The translations under genes and the position numbers were made by a program. A stretch of DNA of 9,351 nucleotides from Synechococcaceae bacterium WB4_1_0192 (GTDB taxonomy: Bacteria > Cyanobacteriota > Cyanobacteriia > PCC-6307 > Cyanobiaceae): positions 1 to 9,351 of the forward strand of contig RFPK01000060.1 in the NCBI GenBank assembly GCA_009926195.1. Direction: 5' to 3'. Shown here in pieces: positions 5,524-9,351 of the stretch; the first letter of the stretch is position 1, and every line of letters starts with the position of its first letter. The notes beneath the pieces were generated by a model. It had not been told where the DNA came from, ran no database searches, and saw only the letters and a list, made by a program, of their open reading frames with translations.

Positions 5524-6227
5524 GCGCCGGCGTCCACCGATTGCTCGTTCTGCCAGCGGGCGAACAGATCTGGCCGCCGCTCCCGGGTGCGCTCCAGCTG
5601 CTGGGCGTGGCGCCAGCGGGCGATGGCCCCATGGTCGCCGCTGCGCAGCACATCCGGCACCGTCATGCCCCGGAACTCAGCCGGGCGGGTGTAGTGGGGG
5701 TGCTCCAGCAGCGGGGTGCTGTGGCTCTCCTCCTCCAGGCAGGCCTGGGTGCCAACGGTGCCGGGCAGCAGTCGCACCACGCCGTTGATGATCGTCATCG
5801 CCGGCAGCTCGCCGCCGGTGAGCACGAAATCGCCGATCGACACCTCCTCATCGGCCAGGGCGCGGATGCGTTCGTCGAAGCCCTCGTAGTGGCCGCAGAG
5901 GAACACCAGCTGGTCGCAGTCCGTGGCCCAGCGGCGCAGATCCGCCTGCTGCAGCGGCCTGCCCTGGGGGCTCATCAGCAGCACCCGCCGCCGCTGCAGC
6001 ACCGGGATCGCCTCCACGGCGGCGTACACCGGCTCGGGTTTCAGCACCATCCCGGCGCCGCCGCCGTAGGGCTCGTCGTCGACCTTGCGGTAGCGATCGG
6101 TGGCGAAATCGCGGGGGTTGTGCAAGTGCAGTTCGGCGATGCCGGCGCCGAAGGCCCGGCCGATCACCCCCAGGCCAAGCAGCGGTGCGAACGCCTCCGG
6201 CGCCAGGCTGACGACGTCGAGCCGCAT
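5505..6227 (-). CDS. trmD: tRNA (guanine37-N1)-methyltransferase TrmD
   Basis: TrmD methylates G37 next to the anticodon, using S-adenosylmethionine, and so prevents +1 frameshifting. It is a trefoil-knot SPOUT enzyme that works as a dimer. The 240 residues (E. coli 255) show VDDEPYGGGAGM (49-60), LMSPQGRPL (84-92), FLCGHYEGFDERI (109-121), SIGDFVLTGGELPAM (130-144) and HYTRPAEFRGM (178-188). Arg152 aligns with E. coli Arg154. The proposed catalytic Asp169 of E. coli aligns here with Glu167 in LEEESHS, a conservative but notable change. The start lies four bases after the upstream lyase gene, so the two are likely co-transcribed. The gene is at the end of an era-lyase-trmD cluster rather than next to rimM, rpsP and rplS as in many bacteria. 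Confidence 0.97.
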   Translation of the reverse strand: MRLDVVSLAPEAFAPLLGLGVIGRAFGAGIAELHLHNPRDFATDRYRKVDDEPYGGGAGMVLKPEPVYAAVEAIPVLQRRRVLLMSPQGRPLQQADLRRWATDCDQLVFLCGHYEGFDERIRALADEEVSIGDFVLTGGELPAMTIINGVVRLLPGTVGTQACLEEESHSTPLLEHPHYTRPAEFRGMTVPDVLRSGDHGAIARWRHAQQLERTRERRPDLFARWQNEQSVDAGAQAAGG

Positions 6228-6231
6228 CCGC

Positions 6232-6747
6232 TCAGGCCGCCGCGGCCGCGGGCCGGCTCACCCGGCGGATCTCCGAGCAGAAGCTGGCCCGGCTGGGGCT
6301 GCCATCGGCCGCGCTCTCGAGGGTGGAGCGCAGGCGCAGGTTGGGTTTGGTGAACCAGATGCGCTCGCGCAGTTCCCGCTCCCCGGCTGTGAGGGTGAGC
6401 TCCAGGCTGCCGTCGGGCCAGAGCTGCCAGCTGCCGCGCTGATCGCCGGCACGGAAGCCGCCATCGGCCGTGAAGTGCAGCCGGCGCGGCGGTTCGCCCT
6501 TGGGGCCCACGCTCAGGCCACCGGGCTCGCCACCAGCCTCCGGTTCGAGGTAGGTCACCATCAGCTCACCGCGCTCGCTGCTGTGCCATTCATCGCCAGC
6601 GGCTGCCTCGACGTCGGCGCTGGCGGCGGCGGGATCTTCGAGGGCGAAGCGGCTGCGCAGGCTCATCCATTCACCGGCGCAGAAGCGCAGGAAGGCCTCG
6701 ATCGAGTCGGGTGGAAACGGCCCGGGGTCAGTGGCGGTCTGAGTCAT
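6232..6747 (-). CDS. cpcS: Phycobiliprotein lyase, CpcS/CpeS type
   Basis: S-type lyases are lipocalin-fold proteins that bind a bilin and attach it to a cysteine (typically Cys-84) of phycobiliprotein subunits for the phycobilisome. With ATG 6747 the protein has 171 residues, normal for the family. Signals are the opening FLRFCAGEWMSLRSRF (about 19-34), GELMVTYLEPE (about 60-70), RLHFTADGGFR, GSWQLWPDGSLELTL, the strong ERIWFTKPNLRLRSTLE (about 128-144), and the ending FCSEIRRV. Whether it serves phycocyanin or another pigment protein cannot be told, so the symbol is provisional. In-frame alternatives at ATG 6756 and GTG 6804 exist; the latter would overlap era and add sequence unlike the family. 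The gene sits between era (49-base gap) and trmD (four-base gap), far from any pigment gene visible here. Confidence 0.85.
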   Translation of the reverse strand: MTQTATDPGPFPPDSIEAFLRFCAGEWMSLRSRFALEDPAAASADVEAAAGDEWHSSERGELMVTYLEPEAGGEPGGLSVGPKGEPPRRLHFTADGGFRAGDQRGSWQLWPDGSLELTLTAGERELRERIWFTKPNLRLRSTLESAADGSPSRASFCSEIRRVSRPAAAAA

Positions 6748-6796
6748 GGCCGGCATTCTCTCAGCCACCGCGACGTTCTGGCCGTTCCCGTGTCGC

Positions 6797-7855
6797 TCAA
6801 TCACCCCGGTAGCCCAGCTCCGCCAGTCGTGCCGCGCTGCGCCGCCAGCCCGGCACCACCTTCACGAACAGCTCCAGGTACACCGGCCCGCTGAACACCT
6901 TCTCCATCTGCAGACGGGCGCCGGCGCCGATCGTGCGCAGCATGCGACCGCCCTTGCCGATCAGGATCCCCTTCTGGCTGGCGCGCTCCACCAGCACCGT
7001 GGCCAGCACGGCGGTGCGCGGGCCGTCGTCCACGACCCGATCGATGCTCACCGCCACCGAATGGGGCACCTCCTCGCGGGTGTGGCTCAGCACCTGCTCA
7101 CGGATCAGTTCGGCCATCAGCAGCTGCTCCGGCTGATCGCTCACCGCATCGGGCGGGTAGAGGTGCGGGCCGGGTGGCATGGCGGCGCTCAGGGCCTGTA
7201 CCAGGCGCTCGGTGCCGGTGCCGGTCAGGGCGCTCACGGGGTGCAGCGGCCAGCCGAGCGGTGGCTGCGGCGTGGGGGTGGCGAAGTCGCCGCGACCCTC
7301 CAGCAGCTCGCGGTAGCTGGCGGCCAGTGCCTCGGCCTCGGCTGGATCCACCAGATCGTGCTTGTTCAGGGCCACATGCACCGGCACCCGGCAGTGGCGC
7401 AGCAGCTCCACGATGTAGCCATCGCCGCGGCCGGCGGGCTGGCTGCCGTCCACCAGCAGCAGGACGACATCGACATCGCCGATCGTGCCGCGCGCTGTTT
7501 TCACCAGCCGCTCGCCGAGCAGGTGGTGCGGCTTGTGGATGCCTGGGGTATCCAGCAGCACCAGCTGGGCCGATGGCGTGGTGAGAATCGCCCGCAGGCG
7601 GTTGCGGGTGGTCTGGGCCACGGGTGAGGTGATCGCCACCTTCTGACCGACCAGCTGGTTGAGCAGGGTGCTCTTGCCCACGTTCGGCCGCCCGATCAGG
7701 GCCACGAAGCCGGAGCGGAAGTCCGCCGCTGCCCCGCCCGTTGCGCCGCCGGGGCCCGCCGAATCGGCGCCGCCGAGCAGCCGCGCCGATTCGGCAGGAT
7801 CGGGGATCGGCAACAGCTGGCCGCCTTCCGCGTCGGAGTGGGGGATCACGCTCAT
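6797..7855 (-). CDS. era: GTPase Era
   Basis: Era is an essential GTPase that binds 16S rRNA near its 3' end and helps mature the 30S subunit. With ATG 7855 it has 352 residues. The GTPase motifs are G1 GRPNVGKS (55-62), the QTTRNR G2 region (81-86), G3 DTPG (102-105), G4 NKHD (164-167) and G5 SAL (208-210). The C-terminal KH domain has GILIGKGGRMLRTIG (296-310) and ends in FVKVVPGWRRSAARLAELGY. Usual length is about 300 residues; the surplus is an N-terminal Gly/Ala/Pro-rich extension of about 50 residues before GFVALIGRP. The frame stays open to ATG 7930, which would add 25 Arg/Pro-rich residues; I prefer 7855, though only a weak GAGGG precedes it. A 9-base-pair inverted repeat lies just upstream. 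It is probably the first gene of era-lyase-trmD. Confidence 0.96.
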   Translation of the reverse strand: MSVIPHSDAEGGQLLPIPDPAESARLLGGADSAGPGGATGGAAADFRSGFVALIGRPNVGKSTLLNQLVGQKVAITSPVAQTTRNRLRAILTTPSAQLVLLDTPGIHKPHHLLGERLVKTARGTIGDVDVVLLLVDGSQPAGRGDGYIVELLRHCRVPVHVALNKHDLVDPAEAEALAASYRELLEGRGDFATPTPQPPLGWPLHPVSALTGTGTERLVQALSAAMPPGPHLYPPDAVSDQPEQLLMAELIREQVLSHTREEVPHSVAVSIDRVVDDGPRTAVLATVLVERASQKGILIGKGGRMLRTIGAGARLQMEKVFSGPVYLELFVKVVPGWRRSAARLAELGYRGD

Positions 7856-7868
7856 GCCCTCAACAGTG

Positions 7869-7894
7869 GCACCCCGGCGTGGCACCCGGGGTGC
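7869..7894 (-). promoter_or_regulatory. Perfect 9-base-pair inverted repeat just upstream of era
   Basis: GCACCCCGG (7869-7877) and CCGGGGTGC (7886-7894) are exact reverse complements with eight bases between them. In the era transcript this would be a very GC-rich hairpin ending 13 bases before ATG 7855, close enough to affect ribosome access; as DNA it could be an operator in the 104-base gap shared with the divergent gene at 7960. If era really starts at 7930, the repeat is coding. No T-run follows, so it is not a terminator. Confidence 0.4.
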
Positions 7895-7959
7895 ACGGCG
7901 GTGCCCGGCGCTGGCAGCGGGTGTCTGCATAGGCTCGGGACCGCGATCCGCGCGCCTTC

Positions 7960-8307
7960 ATGAGCGACACCCTCCGCGAACCCAGCTTCCCCCAGGCGAT
8001 GGAGATCGCGGCCCAGTGGCTGGGCCTGTGGGAGCACGGCGAGCTCAGCGATGAGGTGCTGGCGGATCGCGTTGGCGAGCTGGTGGCCAGCCGCGATGGC
8101 GCCCGCGGTTTCTTTGTGGTGGCCCTGGCCGGCGACTGTCCGCTGATGGACCGCCTTCCCGATCCGCTGGTGATGGCGCTGCGGGCCGCCGGAGCCGGCG
8201 TTGTCGATCTCACCGCCCGCAACCTGGCGATGAGCACGGCGATGGCGTTGCACCATGGCCGGGCTGGCGATGAGGGGCAGCGCGGCGGTGCCGTGGATCA
8301 GGTGTGA
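7960..8307 (+). CDS. Conserved-looking hypothetical protein, 115 residues
   Basis: I cannot name this family with certainty, though the sequence reads like a cyanobacterial conserved protein of unknown function. It is soluble, with no signal peptide or membrane segment. Features are FPQAMEIAAQWLGLWEHGEL (10-29), a helical acidic start; LADRVGELVASRDGARGFFV (34-53); a mixed segment VALAGDCPLMDRLPDPLVMA; and VVDLTARNLAMSTAMALHH (81-99). The tail GRAGDEGQRGGAVDQV is Gly-rich and may be where a longer relative would continue; a second in-frame TGA follows at 8314-8316. ATG 7960 is the first sensible start, with no clear Shine-Dalgarno. It diverges from era across 104 bases and converges on the BI-1 gene. 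Codon use matches its neighbours. I make no functional claim. Confidence 0.8.
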   Translation: MSDTLREPSFPQAMEIAAQWLGLWEHGELSDEVLADRVGELVASRDGARGFFVVALAGDCPLMDRLPDPLVMALRAAGAGVVDLTARNLAMSTAMALHHGRAGDEGQRGGAVDQV

Positions 8308-8333
8308 TGCGCGTGAAGCATCAGCCGCATCAC
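8304..8333. terminator. Alternative small hairpins between convergent genes, possible terminator
   Basis: GTGATGCG (8304-8311) pairs exactly with CGCATCAC (8326-8333). The overlapping TGATGC (8305-8310) can instead pair with GCATCA (8318-8323). The structure begins at the stop of the 7960 gene and lies in the 49-base gap before the end of the BI-1 gene, where transcripts from both sides must stop. No U-run is present on either strand, so an intrinsic terminator is uncertain. Confidence 0.3.
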
Positions 8334-8356
8334 TGCAGCGTCATCACCGCCGCTGA

Positions 8357-9094
8357 TCAGTCGCGTCGGCCACCGCCATTGAGGGCGATGATCAGGCGCA
8401 GCACGAAGATGAACAGGTTGATGTAGGTGAGATACATCCCCAGGGCACCGGCCAGGTACTGGTCGTCGCTGTAGGTGCGGGGCATCGTGTAGAAGTCCAC
8501 GAAGGCGGCTCCCACGAACAGCACGGTGCCGAAGCCGGCGATCATCAGTTCGAACCCGGTGCCGTGGAACATGCCCGGGGCGAAGATACCGCCCACGATC
8601 TGCACCAGCATGGCGATCACCAGGCCGAGGATGCCCAAGCCCACCACGCCGCTGAGGGCCTGGCCGACGCTGTCGCTCATGCGGCGGCCCATCACCGAGG
8701 CCGCCACGAAGGTGATGCCGGTGGCCAGAACCGCCGTGCCAACCGCGCCGATCCCGGCGACAGCCGTGGCGTAGTTCACAATGCCGCTCAGGGTGAAGCC
8801 GGTGATCAGGCTGTAGGCCGTCAGCAGGGGCAGCGCCGTGCTGTTGTTGCCCTTGAGGGCAACGTTCTGGGCTACGAAGAACAGGATGAAGTTGCCGATC
8901 AGGGCCACCCAGAACAGCGGCATGAACAGGGCGGACTTGGCCGCGATCATGCTGAGGCCTGCGAAGACGCCAGCGGCGGTGAGCACCATGCCGCCGCCCA
9001 CGTAGGGCAGCGCCTTGTTCACCACATTCGGGCCCACCAGGGCGCCGTACTGGGCCTCGCGGATGGCCTCCTGGAAATTGCTGCTGGCCGGCAT
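8357..9094 (-). CDS. Bax inhibitor-1/YccA family membrane protein
   Basis: BI-1 (TMBIM) proteins are seven-helix membrane proteins; the best studied bacterial member, B. subtilis YetJ, is a pH-sensitive calcium leak channel. This one has 245 residues, a usual length, with a cytoplasmic-type start (FQEAIREAQYG) and hydrophobic segments at about 31-50, 56-78, 88-107, 112-135, 147-171, 180-201 and 213-236. The closing segment ALGMYLTYINLFIFVLRLI is the family hallmark, as is NSTALPLLTAYSLITGFTLS in the third helix. Asp200 in FVDFY probably equals YetJ Asp171, but the second aspartate of that pair (the usual YLDxxNLF) is Thr223 here. No Shine-Dalgarno precedes ATG 9094; a run of seven Gs (C on the coding strand) lies 7-13 bases upstream. 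It follows the exporter gene by 85 bases, and its function in this organism is unknown. Confidence 0.92.
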   Translation of the reverse strand: MPASSNFQEAIREAQYGALVGPNVVNKALPYVGGGMVLTAAGVFAGLSMIAAKSALFMPLFWVALIGNFILFFVAQNVALKGNNSTALPLLTAYSLITGFTLSGIVNYATAVAGIGAVGTAVLATGITFVAASVMGRRMSDSVGQALSGVVGLGILGLVIAMLVQIVGGIFAPGMFHGTGFELMIAGFGTVLFVGAAFVDFYTMPRTYSDDQYLAGALGMYLTYINLFIFVLRLIIALNGGGRRD

Positions 9095-9179
9095 GGCTCA
9101 GGGGGGGTGACTGCTCACATCCTGCCAGCGCTCTCCAGGGAACGGGAGCAGTGCCGGCGGCCGGTCGGTGCGGATCTCC

Positions 9180-9351
9180 CTATCGGTTCGTCGGCTCAGG
9201 CCAGAGCCAGAGGCTCAGCAGGGCGATGCCGGTGCCGATGCAGGATTCAGCGAAGCGCAGCAGGGCATTGACCACCGGGCTGAGCTTTGGATCCAGGCTG
9301 GCTGTCACCATCACCACGATCACGGTGATGGCGGCCAGGCGTCCGTGGCTC
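9180..9351 (-). CDS. FUSC / aromatic acid exporter-like protein, C-terminal end only
   Basis: The - strand frame entering at the right edge encodes 56 residues before TAG at 9182-9180: GRLAAITVIVVMVTAS, then LDPKLSPVVNALLRFAESCI, then GTGIALLSLWLWPEP. The pattern of a hydrophobic helix, a short polar loop, R-x-x-E at the next helix start, and GTGIALLSLWLW is typical of the last helices of the N-terminal membrane domain of FUSC/DUF939-type (aromatic acid exporter) proteins, which move or are thought to move organic acids across the inner membrane. The gene start is outside the window, so total length and substrate are unknown. The protein ends soon after the last helix, so the short form without a large C-terminal cytoplasmic domain is likely. 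It reads toward the BI-1 gene in the same direction. Confidence 0.7.
   Translation of the reverse strand, partial: SHGRLAAITVIVVMVTASLDPKLSPVVNALLRFAESCIGTGIALLSLWLWPEPTNR

Noticed and set aside
5541..6353. 270-residue open frame on the + strand opposite trmD
   Set aside because: TrmD motifs on the other strand are complete; this frame is compositionally biased (Ala, Gly, His, Gln) without motifs.
6748..6804. Longer start (GTG 6804) for the phycobiliprotein lyase
   Set aside because: It would overlap the era stop and add residues unlike the family; ATG 6747 gives the usual length.
6746..7627. 293-residue open frame on the + strand opposite era
   Set aside because: It is antisense to all five GTPase motifs of Era and has no domain of its own.
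9101..9107. Run of seven Gs before the BI-1 gene, considered as a phase-variable tract
   Set aside because: Seven is short in GC-rich DNA, it lies outside the coding sequence, and no repeat-driven switching is implied by the neighbours.
1..9351. CRISPR arrays, tRNA or rRNA genes, IS ends, phage or toxin-antitoxin modules
   Set aside because: I looked for spaced direct repeats, cloverleaf-like sequence, transposase motifs and terminal inverted repeats and saw none; nearly all the sequence is filled by core genes with uniform codon use.

Overview
The window looks like chromosome from a GC-rich picocyanobacterium of the Cyanobium/freshwater Synechococcus type. The clues are a phycobiliprotein lyase of the CpcS/CpeS kind, a TIGR03792-like protein and a DUF1517 protein (families I know mainly from oxygenic phototrophs), a ThiE with extra sequence in front of the TMP synthase domain, and three HIP1 octamers (GCGATCGC). 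This assignment is inference from gene content and base composition; no rRNA or other taxonomic marker is present.

Left end, + strand (1-2019): the 3' part of thiE (cut by the window edge) overlaps thiS by ATGA, and a secreted or membrane-anchored DUF1517 protein follows at once. Positions 2020-2230 are relatively AT-rich and structured, followed by a probable small gene (2231-2362).

Centre left, - strand (4516 to 2370): nfeD-like, ispF, a TIGR03792-like exported small protein and larB lie head to tail. The last three are chained by 4-base ATGA overlaps, so they are probably co-transcribed and translationally coupled. They join isoprenoid precursor synthesis, an uncharacterised monooxygenase-fold-like protein and nickel-pincer cofactor synthesis.

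Centre: an SPFH/stomatin-like gene (4588-5523, +) diverges from the nfeD-like gene across 71 bases that hold a perfect 16-base palindrome centred on HIP1. Its 3' end overlaps the 3' end of trmD by 19 bases.

Centre right, - strand (7855 to 5505): era, a phycobiliprotein lyase gene and trmD form a compact cluster that mixes ribosome assembly, chromophore attachment and tRNA modification.

Right end: a short unrecognised gene (7960-8307, +), a seven-helix Bax inhibitor-1 family protein (9094-8357, -) and the C-terminal end of a FUSC/aromatic acid exporter-like protein (9351-9180, -). Most of the window is ordinary core genome. I see no phage, IS element, CRISPR array, tRNA or rRNA, and no clear new defence or mobile system. 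The points worth a second look are residue-level departures in TrmD and the BI-1 protein, the HIP1 palindrome, hairpins near era and in the 2020-2230 gap, and the odd gene groupings.
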